Positions 1 through 6,686 of a stretch of 6,712 nucleotides of DNA are shown here, in pieces. The DNA comes from Bacillota bacterium (GTDB taxonomy: Bacteria; Bacillota; Clostridia; Peptostreptococcales; Anaerovoracaceae): NCBI GenBank assembly GCA_905372035.1, contig CAJPNN010000065.1, forward strand, positions 1 to 6,712, read 5' to 3'. The position numbers and the translations under genes are program-made. Position 1 is the stretch's first letter. Each line of letters begins with the position of its first letter. Below the pieces are notes generated by a model that was not told where the DNA came from, searched no databases, and saw only the letters and a program-made list of their open reading frames with translations.

Positions 1-43
1 ATATAAAAGAAATGTTCTGAAATAGCAGGAGGTAGAAAAATGT

Positions 44-190
44 ATGTATAGAAAAGACGACAGCAATGTAGACAAAAAGCAGTATTTGATAAAAAAACCA
101 CCTCGGAAATCAGGAAACAAAGTAATAGATATGCTGTGGCGAGTGCCGTTTCCGGGTGAACTGCCATATAAAGATTACCGCTACACCTGA
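44..190 (+). CDS. possible small protein of 48 residues, unrecognised
   Basis: A short open frame starts at ATG 44 and ends at TGA 188-190, with an in-frame stop upstream at 23-25. A perfect AGGAGG (27-32) lies 11 bases before this ATG, slightly long spacing. An ATG at 40 sits at ideal spacing but hits a stop after three codons, so 44 is the usable start. The N-terminal half is very basic and polar (MYRKDD, KKPPRKSGNK); the C-terminal half is richer in aromatics and prolines (MLWRVPFPGELPYKDYRYT). No signal peptide or membrane segment is seen. The 131-187 part is clearly more GC-rich than its surroundings and uses different codons, which could mean a transferred or residual gene fragment. I do not recognise the family. 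It could also be a fortuitous frame in the leader of the SLH gene that starts 80 bases downstream. Confidence 0.4.
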   Translation: MYRKDDSNVDKKQYLIKKPPRKSGNKVIDMLWRVPFPGELPYKDYRYT

Positions 191-202
191 AAGAACAGCT
201 TT

Positions 203-213
203 TCGTTAAACGA
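203..213. promoter_or_regulatory. short dyad upstream of the first SLH gene
   Basis: TCGTT-A-AACGA is a perfect 5+1+5 palindrome about 60 bases before the start at 271. A weak -10-like TACAAT follows at 228-233 without a convincing -35. A small dyad at this position could be an operator, but a site this short can easily arise by chance. Confidence 0.15.
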
Positions 214-251
214 TGCAGGCAAGTATCTACAATAGATAAAATTATTAATAT

Positions 252-260
252 GAGAAAGGA
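252..260 (+). promoter_or_regulatory. ribosome binding site that decides the start at 271
   Basis: GAGAAAGGA ends 10 bases before ATG 271. The alternative in-frame ATG at 250 lies at the edge of this motif and has only AT-rich sequence before it, with no Shine-Dalgarno match. The start at 271 is therefore preferred; it also gives the more typical signal peptide (MKGNNLKKK then a hydrophobic core). Confidence 0.65.
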
Positions 261-270
261 AAAATTTACA

Positions 271-2331
271 ATGAAAGGTAATAATTTAAAAAAGAAAATA
301 GCCTATATACTCTCAATCGTATTCTTATTGACAAGCGTGTACACAGGCAATTTTTCTTATGCAGAAACGGATAAGAAAGGCAATTTTGCCATAGAAACAG
401 ACGGTTATATCACGGTAGACGGAGGCAATATCTATAAAAAAACAACTGAAGTAACCGGCTTTGAAAACAAAAAATTTGGAAACATTTATATTGATAAAGG
501 CGGAAAATTCGGATCAACTTGTGCATTATACAATCAGAACGGCAGTGCAAAAAACACAGTAGATGCAGGCTTTAATCTGAACTTTAATGATGATGCAACT
601 CCCAGAGAAACAACAGACAAGAAACTGTCTTGGGCAAAAGACACAAACACGGACAGCTATATATTAACATTAGACAACATTTATCTGGAAAAAGATCGAG
701 ATATAACTTTGCCTACAGATAAAAAAGTAACAATAAAAACTGTAGGTGACAGCGAAATAGATAGCCAAATTATTGCTGAAGGAGGATATTCGTTTGATAT
801 CACAATAACAGGAGAGGGCACGTTAAATATAAAAACTCTTCCGAGCGGCGGTATAGACAATGATACATTAACAATACAAAGCGGAACAAAAGTATACGTA
901 AAAGATAGTGTATCTTATGGCGCATCAGGCTCTGCCAACAGCTTTTTGAATGTAAAAGGAGAAGGTACATTACTTGATATCGATACTTCGGGTAGTTACG
1001 GTACAATTTTACAAGAAATAAATGTTACAGACGGAGCAGAGTTAAACATACGTGCAAGACGAATAGGTGCATATACAATAGGTTCAATAAATGTAACAAA
1101 AAACTCTAAATTGAAAGCAGCTTGCCAATATGGTGTATATATACTTGAAGGAAAATTAGTTGTGGATGATACAAGTACACTTGAAACAGATGCTACATCT
1201 GCCGGTATAGTAATATTAGATAGAACCAATGCAAAAAAACAAGCTGAAGTGTTAAGCGTACCCGATGTTCCTAACGGTACCGATATTACATCTGTTGTAA
1301 AAAACGGCAGCAGGCTTTGGACTATAGCTAAGATAGGCTCTAAAGTAGAGGTTGTAGGTAATGATTTAGAGCCTGCATATGATATAACAAGTGCATTAAG
1401 CAAAATGACCATCAAAAAAAGAACAGATATAGGAACAGGATTTACAGCAAAACTGGACAAAGCACAATATGAGCATACAGGGAGTGAAATAAAAGCTGAA
1501 GTGACAGTAAAAGATAGTTTCGGTAAAGTGTTGGTGAAAGATAAAGACTATATGCTGAGCTATCAAAATAATATAAACATAACTACAGATACGAGCAAAG
1601 CAAAAGTGATAGTAACAGGTATAGGAGATTATAAAGGTGAGATAACACTAACATTTGATATAGTTAAAACACCAAGCGGAGGTTCGTCAGGCGGCGGTTC
1701 ATCGGGTGGAGGAACAAAACCGGATGGAGGAACATCAAAAGATGATGGAAACAAGACAGATGATAAAAAAGCGGATCCAAAAAAATTTGATGATGTAAAA
1801 AAAGATGATTGGTATCATGACAGTGTAGTGTTCGTAGTAGAAAAAGGTTATATGACAGGCATATCGGAAAATAAGTTTGCACCAAATATGTCCACATCAA
1901 GAGCTATGATAAATCAAATCATATATAATCTTGAAAAGAGACCGAAAACAACGACAAAACACAATTTTATAGATGTAAAGGAAAATGTATGGTATGAACA
2001 ATCTCTTAACTTCACATTTGATAAAGGTATAATAGTAGGATTTCCTGATAAAACATTTAGAGGAAACAGCATAATTACAAGAGAACAATTATCTGCAATA
2101 TTATACCGATATGCAAGATACAAAGGATATGACATGGATACAGATGCAGATATGTCAAAATATGAAGACTTTAAAAAAGCCGGAAATTGGGCAAAAATAT
2201 CAATTAAATGGGCGGTAAAACATAATATTATGAAAGGAAGAACAAATACAAGCATAGATCCGACAGCAGAACTTACAAGAGCAGAGCTGGCAACGGTATT
2301 AAAAAACTTTCATTCAGAATTTATTAAATAG
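271..2331 (+). CDS. secreted SLH-domain surface protein with beta-rich repetitive region
   Basis: Exported cell-wall protein of 686 residues (693 if ATG 250 is used). Residues 1-31 form a signal peptide: basic LKKK, a hydrophobic core, cleavage likely after SYA. Residues about 135-315 are dominated by short repeated beta-strand and turn units (for example GEGTLNIKT, GEGTLLDID, DGAELNIRA, GKLVVDDTS), as in right-handed beta-helix or carbohydrate-binding-like surface proteins. Residues about 391-466 resemble an Ig-like module common in Clostridial surface proteins (VLVKDKDYMLSYQNN, then VTGIGDYKGE). A Gly/Ser/Lys/Asp linker spans about 467-505. Three SLH repeats follow at about 506-560, 565-622 and 631-686, with the signature arginine motifs TSRAM, ITREQ and LTRAE. 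SLH domains bind secondary cell-wall polymer, so the C-terminus is the anchor and the N-terminal part is displayed. The ligand is unknown; adhesion or glycan binding is inference. Only two cysteines (84 and 285) are present. No catalytic motif was recognised. Confidence 0.92.
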   Translation: MKGNNLKKKIAYILSIVFLLTSVYTGNFSYAETDKKGNFAIETDGYITVDGGNIYKKTTEVTGFENKKFGNIYIDKGGKFGSTCALYNQNGSAKNTVDAGFNLNFNDDATPRETTDKKLSWAKDTNTDSYILTLDNIYLEKDRDITLPTDKKVTIKTVGDSEIDSQIIAEGGYSFDITITGEGTLNIKTLPSGGIDNDTLTIQSGTKVYVKDSVSYGASGSANSFLNVKGEGTLLDIDTSGSYGTILQEINVTDGAELNIRARRIGAYTIGSINVTKNSKLKAACQYGVYILEGKLVVDDTSTLETDATSAGIVILDRTNAKKQAEVLSVPDVPNGTDITSVVKNGSRLWTIAKIGSKVEVVGNDLEPAYDITSALSKMTIKKRTDIGTGFTAKLDKAQYEHTGSEIKAEVTVKDSFGKVLVKDKDYMLSYQNNINITTDTSKAKVIVTGIGDYKGEITLTFDIVKTPSGGSSGGGSSGGGTKPDGGTSKDDGNKTDDKKADPKKFDDVKKDDWYHDSVVFVVEKGYMTGISENKFAPNMSTSRAMINQIIYNLEKRPKTTTKHNFIDVKENVWYEQSLNFTFDKGIIVGFPDKTFRGNSIITREQLSAILYRYARYKGYDMDTDADMSKYEDFKKAGNWAKISIKWAVKHNIMKGRTNTSIDPTAELTRAELATVLKNFHSEFIK

Positions 2332-2422
2332 AACCGGTAAAACAAATCGGCAAAAATATACCGACCTCAACTGCGGTCAGGAGGGAATCAAAGAAAAGAA
2401 GAGCGATAACAAATGACTTCCC

Positions 2423-2451
2423 TTGACTTTCGGTATAATATAAAGTAAAAT
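2423..2451 (+). promoter_or_regulatory. sigma-A-like promoter just before a terminator
   Basis: TTGACT (2423-2428) and TAAAAT (2446-2451) are separated by exactly 17 bases, a good match to the housekeeping consensus. A second -10-like TATAAT at 2434-2439 lies inside the spacer but has no -35 at the right distance. Transcription would begin near 2458, only about 10 to 15 bases before the terminator stem, so a product reaching the SLH gene at 2626 would need readthrough. This is a sequence match only. Confidence 0.4.
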
Positions 2452-2466
2452 TTAGCCATACAAGAT

Positions 2467-2499
2467 AAAAAAACGATCACGGATGTGACCGTTTTTTTA
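2467..2499 (+). terminator. intrinsic terminator after the first SLH gene
   Basis: An A-run, then ACGATCAC, loop GGAT, GTGACCGT and a run of Ts. The stem has one A/C mismatch and is lengthened by A/T pairing on both sides. It lies about 140 bases after the stop at 2331. The A-run on the left gives a T-run on the other strand, so it could act in both directions. It separates the two SLH genes into different transcription units. Confidence 0.75.
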
Positions 2500-2612
2500 T
2501 CTGAAATTTTACATATGCGGGCTTTTGAATGATTATTGAAAGCATTATAGGGGTAACTAAGTCGCAGTATGTAAGTTTAAAGTTAAAGTATTGGGTTTTT
2601 AAGGTTAAAGAA

Positions 2613-2618
2613 GAGGAG
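2613..2618 (+). promoter_or_regulatory. ribosome binding site of the second SLH gene
   Basis: GAGGAG sits 7 bases before ATG 2626, strong and ideally spaced. It fixes the start of the 726-residue protein. Confidence 0.75.
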
Positions 2619-2625
2619 ATGAATA

Positions 2626-4806
2626 ATGAAAAAAAGAATAAGTACAGACAAATATTTTTCGATCAGAAATGTGACGGCTATACTGATGGTGATAGCTTTG
2701 TTTGCAAGCTTTATACCGAGTACGGATACTTCCGCATATGCGCAGACAGAGAAGTGTAAAATAACATTTTATAAAAATGACGGAACCGGTGAGATAAAAG
2801 AGGACAACGAACATAATGTGGGCGAGGAATATCAGCTTCCTTTGTGTGATTTTCAGTCGCCTGAGGGTAAATATTTTTATTACTGGCAAGTTGAGGGAGA
2901 AGCAAATCTGAAATCACCGGGAGATGATATTGTACTTTCCAAGAAAGAGCTTGCAATAAAGGCTATATGGAAGGGATACTTCGAAAAACAGCCTGAAAGC
3001 AAGTCGGCATTGGTCGGAACACCTATCAAAGTTGATTGGAAATCGGCCGATCATGCTTTTGCCGTAAATTTGCAAAAAAAGGGAATCAAAGAAGATTGGA
3101 GCGATAAAACGGAAACGAATGTAACAGGGCGGAATGATTACATTTTCCCGGCATCGAACGTACCTAAGACAGAGACTTATCGCTTAGAGGTGAACGGTTC
3201 ATACAGCAATGAATTTACAGTTAAATGGACGGAACTTGAAAAACCTGTGATAACAACAGGTGATCTTCCGAGAGGAAAGATAGGAGTACAATATACACAA
3301 AAGATTATGGCAACAGGTTCGGAGCCGATGAATTGGAGTATAGGAAAAGGTGAACTGCCTCAAGGTCTTATGCTTGAAGAGTTTACCGGAGTTATAAGCG
3401 GAATTCCGACAAAAGTCGGAAAATTTGCATTTGCTGTTAAGGTTTCTAATGATATAAATTCTTATGCAGTTAAAAATATGATTATAAATATAGATAAGAA
3501 AGATGGCCCTGCCGCACCGAATTGCTCTTTTTCGTTTGACGGTATGAATGCAGGCAAGCTTATGGGAAGTACCGCAGATATGGAATATAGCCTGGATGGA
3601 AGCACTTATAAGGATTGCGGAACAAATGACGTTATGCTTGATATCAACAGTATAAGTGCAGATAAGGATATAAAAGTTCGTATCAAAGAAACCGGTACGG
3701 CAGAAGCGGGAGCTGTACAAACAATTGATATCACAAAAGCATCAGTGCCGGCAGTAACCAAGACAAACTGTACTAAAGAGTCAAATGATAACGGAACATT
3801 AATTGGTGTAAGTAATAAAATGGAATGGAAAAAGAGCGACGGAAACTGGGCTGACGGAACCGGAAATGTTATTGAAGGATTAAAAAACGGTATATATCAT
3901 GTTCGGGTTAAAGCTTCCGGGACTGCGATGGCATCTGATATACAGACATTACAGATAGCGGAATTTCATAAGTCGAATGGCGGCGGCTTTTTCGTAGGCT
4001 CCAACAGTAACAGTAACTCACAAAATAAATATTCAGTTACAATTGAGAAAACAGAAAACGGAAAAATTACTATAGATCGTGAGTCGGCTTCGGAGAATCA
4101 AACGGTTACGATTACGGCTTTGCCTGATAAAGGATATAAAATCGGTAAAATTACCGTTATGTACAAAAACGGTAAAGAAATTAAACCGGACGAGCTTAAC
4201 GGTAAGTACAGCTTTAAGATGCCTGCGGGAAATGTCAGCATTAAAGCTGTATTTGAAAAAGATAAACAGAGTGACGAAAATCCGTTTAATGATGTAAATA
4301 AAACTGACTACTACTATGAAGCTATGAAGTGGGCAGTAAAAAAGAATATTACATCGGGAACAGGTGAAAAAACTTTCAGCCCCGCTGCTTCTTGCAATCG
4401 TTCAGAGACAGCAACATTTTTATGGCGTGCAGCAGGATCTCCCGAACCTAAAACTGCGATAAATCAATTTGTTGATGTAAAAGAAGGCGCCTATTATTAT
4501 AAAGCGGTCCTTTGGGCAATTGAAAACAAGATAACTTACGGAACTTCTCAAAAGGAATTCAGTCCTGATAATAAATGTAATCGTGCCGAAATAGCTACAT
4601 TCTTATATCGTTTTGCAAAATCTCCGGAGGTCAAAGGAAGTAATCCTTTCAGGGATGTAAATGCTTCTGATTATTATAAAGATGCAGTAATATGGGCAGC
4701 AAGTAAAGGTATAAGCAACGGAACAAGCCCGAATGAGTTCAGTCCTAATGCGGCTTGCACAAGAGGTCAGATGGTAACTTTCTTATATAGATACATGAAA
4801 ATGTAG
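2626..4806 (+). CDS. secreted modular SLH-domain protein with Ig-like and InlB-type repeats
   Basis: Exported, wall-anchored protein of 726 residues. Residues 1-39 are a signal peptide with cleavage likely after AYA. Modules in order: an InlB B-repeat-like beta-grasp unit at about 44-116 (KITFYKNDGTGE to AIKAIWK); an Ig-like stretch at about 117-205; a putative Ig (He_PIG-type) domain at about 209-290 with the hallmark LPQGL...GVISGIPTKVG; two tandem copies of a Clostridial surface repeat at about 298-370 and 378-446 (MEYSLDGS and MEWKKSDG, then VRIKETGTAEA and VRVKASGTAMA); a Gly/Ser/Asn linker at about 447-468; a divergent InlB-type repeat at about 469-545 ending MPAGNVSIKAVFEK; and three SLH repeats at about 552-608, 613-669 and 673-726. 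The modules suggest a stalk that displays binding surfaces; the ligand is unknown and no enzyme motif is seen. The protein has eight cysteines, unusual for a Gram-positive surface protein, including one at the same place in each SLH repeat (590, 651, 711). Confidence 0.93.
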   Translation: MKKRISTDKYFSIRNVTAILMVIALFASFIPSTDTSAYAQTEKCKITFYKNDGTGEIKEDNEHNVGEEYQLPLCDFQSPEGKYFYYWQVEGEANLKSPGDDIVLSKKELAIKAIWKGYFEKQPESKSALVGTPIKVDWKSADHAFAVNLQKKGIKEDWSDKTETNVTGRNDYIFPASNVPKTETYRLEVNGSYSNEFTVKWTELEKPVITTGDLPRGKIGVQYTQKIMATGSEPMNWSIGKGELPQGLMLEEFTGVISGIPTKVGKFAFAVKVSNDINSYAVKNMIINIDKKDGPAAPNCSFSFDGMNAGKLMGSTADMEYSLDGSTYKDCGTNDVMLDINSISADKDIKVRIKETGTAEAGAVQTIDITKASVPAVTKTNCTKESNDNGTLIGVSNKMEWKKSDGNWADGTGNVIEGLKNGIYHVRVKASGTAMASDIQTLQIAEFHKSNGGGFFVGSNSNSNSQNKYSVTIEKTENGKITIDRESASENQTVTITALPDKGYKIGKITVMYKNGKEIKPDELNGKYSFKMPAGNVSIKAVFEKDKQSDENPFNDVNKTDYYYEAMKWAVKKNITSGTGEKTFSPAASCNRSETATFLWRAAGSPEPKTAINQFVDVKEGAYYYKAVLWAIENKITYGTSQKEFSPDNKCNRAEIATFLYRFAKSPEVKGSNPFRDVNASDYYKDAVIWAASKGISNGTSPNEFSPNAACTRGQMVTFLYRYMKM

Positions 4807-4906
4807 CTTGTATATTTCTTTGAAATATGATATCGATACATAGTTTGAGACTGTGAGAGACTGTGAAAGTTTTTCTGTAGAATGTCTCTCTCATGTAATG
4901 GCTTAA
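4807..4906. other. 3' flank of the second SLH gene with short repeats
   Basis: This stretch holds a perfect 10-base tandem repeat, GAGACTGTGA twice (4847-4866), and an inverted pair GAGAGAC (4855-4861) / GTCTCTC (4884-4890) that could fold in the mRNA just before the terminator. No gene is seen. Confidence 0.4.
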
Positions 4907-4949
4907 AAAAGGCGAAGAATTGAAAATTTATTTCTCTTCTTCGCCTTTT
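4907..4949. terminator. bidirectional intrinsic terminator between convergent genes
   Basis: AAAAGGCGAAGAA (4907-4919) and TTCTTCGCCTTTT (4937-4949) form a perfect 13-bp stem around a 17-base loop. The stem ends in a T-run on the plus strand and, because the A-run extends left to 4905, a run of six Ts on the minus strand. It lies between the stop of the plus-strand SLH gene (4806) and the stop of the minus-strand lipoprotein gene (4990), so it can serve both. Confidence 0.88.
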
Positions 4950-4989
4950 CAGATTTTAATTACATTACTGTTTAATTTTAAGCAGTTGT

Positions 4990-5595
4990 TTAATATGGTA
5001 CCGTTAAACTCAGCATACCGCCTGTAAGTGCATCTGCAAGATCGATATTCCCCTTTTCGATTGCCAGAACAAGCCATTTACCATCTTTTTTAGTGAGTTT
5101 GAGCTTAAATGTCTTTTTGAAGTCTTTTTTCATATTTTTAAATTCCGAGTCAAGTGTTTTCAAAGATTTATCAATACTGTCTTTGTCCGGAACAGAACCT
5201 GACTGTGCCATTGCCTGTCCGAGATTTTTCAGTACTTTTCCAAAAGGATAAGTTGTAACAGTAACCTCGACAGTAGCTTCTTTATCTTTGATGCTTTCTT
5301 TGCCTATTTTATAATCAAAACTGTAAACTTTTTCAACCATTTGTTTTGACAATGCATCCTGAACCTTATCTGTTGTACTGTCGTCACTTTGATTTGACAT
5401 AGCTCCAAGTAATTCTTTTGAATCTCCCGAATAGGTATCTTTAAGTGCGTCTTTATCCTGTGATTTTAAGGCCTTAAAGAAAGCAGTTGCACCGCTTTTA
5501 GGAGTATCGGAATCAGCTTTCTCCTTGCTTGATCCGCAAGCAGTCATACCGACTACCATAACCAATACCATAATTGTTACTAAAAATTTTTTCAT
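4990..5595 (-). CDS. small lipoprotein of unknown function (paralogue A)
   Basis: Predicted membrane-anchored lipoprotein of 201 residues. The N-terminus has two lysines, a hydrophobic core and the lipobox MTAC, with lipidation expected on Cys20, followed by GSSKEKAD. The mature part starts with a helix (about 36-64, ATAFFKALKSQDKD, then TYSGDSKELL). It continues with beta strands around 92-118 ending in TTYPFGK, a long charged helical stretch at about 119-160 and a strand at about 163-177 (KLKLTKKDGKWLV). The C-terminus is TGGMLSLTVPY. This order resembles the NTF2-like fold of Firmicute lipoproteins such as the DUF4878 or DUF5105 families, but the family assignment is inference and no active site is seen. 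AGAAAGGGA at 5605-5613 lies 9 bases before the start. It is the tandem paralogue of the gene at 6035-6652, with its own promoter-like sequence, and converges on the terminator at 4907-4949. Confidence 0.88.
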   Translation of the reverse strand: MKKFLVTIMVLVMVVGMTACGSSKEKADSDTPKSGATAFFKALKSQDKDALKDTYSGDSKELLGAMSNQSDDSTTDKVQDALSKQMVEKVYSFDYKIGKESIKDKEATVEVTVTTYPFGKVLKNLGQAMAQSGSVPDKDSIDKSLKTLDSEFKNMKKDFKKTFKLKLTKKDGKWLVLAIEKGNIDLADALTGGMLSLTVPY

Positions 5596-5628
5596 CTTTC
5601 AACATCCCTTTCTGAAATAAAATTTAAA

Positions 5629-5658
5629 TGTATAGATGTCATAAGTTTACGACTTCAA
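5629..5658 (-). promoter_or_regulatory. candidate promoter of lipoprotein gene A
   Basis: Read on the minus strand, TTGAAG (5653-5658) and TATACA (5629-5634) are 18 bases apart, each matching four of six consensus bases. Transcription would begin near 5622 and leave a leader of about 27 bases that includes the ribosome binding site. The leader resembles that of the paralogue, which supports a conserved function. The match is moderate and the area is AT-rich. Confidence 0.35.
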
Positions 5659-5882
5659 AATATCCCGGAATAATACGTTTTGAAGAAAAATAAAGAATAT
5701 ATCAAAATTATTTTCAACAGAAATATATTAAAACAAAAATATTGTGAAATAGATAACTTATGCATCTTTTATGTATTATATAGTAATGTTAATGAAAAGT
5801 CTATATAAAAAGTTTGATGAGAATAAAGGATGTATGTAAAATAAACGTTGGTAAGATGTCTCTTTTTTTTCTTAATATAGTA

Positions 5883-5925
5883 ATTAGCCTTCTACAGATA
5901 GATATTTCTATCGTAGAAGGCTAAT
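5883..5925. repeat. long inverted repeat downstream of lipoprotein gene B
   Basis: ATTAGCCTTCTAC (5883-5895) pairs with GTAGAAGGCTAAT (5913-5925), and inside it GATAGA (5897-5902) pairs with TCTATC (5907-5912). Only a single bulged A (5896) and a TATT loop are unpaired, giving 19 base pairs. It lies about 110 bases past the stop of the minus-strand gene at 6035, where a terminator would be expected, but no T-run follows the stem in the minus direction and only a short ATTTAT follows on the plus strand. It may be a weak terminator, an mRNA 3'-end stabiliser or a relic of a repeat element. Confidence 0.6.
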
Positions 5926-6034
5926 ATTTATCGTTCACTTTACGGTGTATGTCCCAAAAGGGTAAAATTTACTTATATATACGTACGCCGTATGTATTTT
6001 CAAGTTGAATAGTCGATTTATTTATCCAATTAAT

Positions 6035-6652
6035 TTAGTTTGGCATAATAGCGCTCATCATGCCGCCTGTCATTGCATCGGCAAAATCATTGTTGTTTTC
6101 AACTGAATCAACAACCCACTTTTTACCTTTCTTGGACAAACTCAAATCAACAGTTTTACTAAAGTCTTTCTTCATCTTATCAATTTTTGAAATAAGCTTC
6201 TTGGTAGCTTTAGTGGTAGCCTTTTCAAATGATTCGCCCTGTGAACCGTCTTTAAAGAGTTTTGAAAGCTCCGTCATAAAATCTTTTATAGCTTTTCCAA
6301 AAGGATAAGTTGTTATTTCAAGCTTAACGGTAGCTTTTTTATCTTTGATTTTTTCTTTCTTTATTTCGTAATCAAAGTCATAAATCTTTTCTTCCATCTT
6401 TTTTACCAATTCTTTTTCTGTTTTATCTGCGGAAGAAGAAGCGCCCATATCTCCCATGGCTGAAAGTAACTGTTTTGAATCTCCCGCATAAGAATCTTTG
6501 AGCTTATCTTTGTCTTTTGCTTTTAGAGCATCAAGAAAAACGGTTGCACCTCCTGTAGGAGTGGAAGGATCAGCTTTTTCCTTGCTTGATCCGCAAGCAG
6601 TCATACTGACTACCATAATCAGGACCATAACGGTTGCCAAAATTTTTTTCAT
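6035..6652 (-). CDS. small lipoprotein of unknown function (paralogue B)
   Basis: Predicted lipoprotein of 205 residues, closely related to the product of 4990-5595. It has the same signal peptide layout, lipobox MTAC with Cys20, and GSSKEKAD immediately after. Shared landmarks include the first helix (LDALKAKDKDKLKDSYAGDS), the beta segment ending TTYPFGK near residue 120, a strand with LSLSKKGKKWVV, and the C-terminus ADAMTGGMMSAIMPN. The two proteins differ most in the region just before the central strands and in the helical stretch after TTYPFGK, which is Lys/Thr-rich here. An NTF2-like fold of the DUF4878/DUF5105 sort is inference; no catalytic residues are seen. AGAAAGGAA at 6662-6670 is 9 bases before the start. 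The promoter runs off the window, so an operon with further upstream minus-strand genes cannot be excluded. Confidence 0.88.
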   Translation of the reverse strand: MKKILATVMVLIMVVSMTACGSSKEKADPSTPTGGATVFLDALKAKDKDKLKDSYAGDSKQLLSAMGDMGASSSADKTEKELVKKMEEKIYDFDYEIKKEKIKDKKATVKLEITTYPFGKAIKDFMTELSKLFKDGSQGESFEKATTKATKKLISKIDKMKKDFSKTVDLSLSKKGKKWVVDSVENNNDFADAMTGGMMSAIMPN

Positions 6653-6686
6653 TTTTCAACATTCCTTTCTGAAAATAAAATTGAAA

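Larger units (their letters stand above)
5596..6034. other. intergenic region between the two lipoprotein genes
   Basis: This 439-base gap contains, from the left, the ribosome binding site and candidate promoter of lipoprotein gene A (5605-5658), a very AT-rich stretch (about 5690-5830), a run of eight Ts at 5863-5870, a long inverted repeat at 5883-5925, a small CCC-AAAA-GGG hairpin (5953-5962) and an imperfect palindrome ATATACGTACGCCGTATGTAT-like at 5977-5997. No open frame with a ribosome binding site was found on either strand; a 17-codon frame on the plus strand in the AT-rich part lacks one. Confidence 0.5.

Noticed and set aside
130..200. Riboswitch-like nested pairing in the leader before the first SLH gene
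   Set aside because: The paired arms are only 5 to 6 bp, and I find no match to the conserved cores I know (c-di-GMP, SAM, cobalamin, glycine, THF, fluoride). The stretch is also explained by the small ORF at 44-190.
250..270. Upstream in-frame ATG at 250 as start of the first SLH protein
   Set aside because: No Shine-Dalgarno precedes it, while GAGAAAGGA is well placed for ATG 271.
996..1460. Open frame of 154 codons on the minus strand inside the first SLH gene
   Set aside because: It lies fully antisense to a well-supported gene, has no ribosome binding site of note, and its composition is what the reverse of a beta-rich Thr/Lys/Asp coding sequence gives.
3199..3720. Open frame of 173 codons on the minus strand inside the second SLH gene
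   Set aside because: The translation is rich in Cys, His, Ile and Tyr with no recognisable domain, and it is antisense to clear Ig-like modules.
5526..5542. Inverted pair CTTGC/GCAAG in the lipobox region of gene A, repeated in gene B
   Set aside because: It falls in codons for the conserved C-G-S-S-K and is explained by protein conservation and recent duplication.
5784..5840. A 17-codon plus-strand frame in the AT-rich intergenic region
   Set aside because: There is no ribosome binding site, and the composition matches the surrounding noncoding AT-rich DNA.
5940..6000. Possible end of an insertion sequence (small hairpin CCC-AAAA-GGG and the nearby imperfect palindrome)
   Set aside because: No transposase fragment, matching opposite terminal repeat or target-site duplication is visible.
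6060..6308. Plus-strand frames opposite lipoprotein gene B (also 6498-6704)
   Set aside because: Both are antisense to a clear lipoprotein gene and mirror its Lys-rich codons as Phe/Leu/Ser; there is no independent support.
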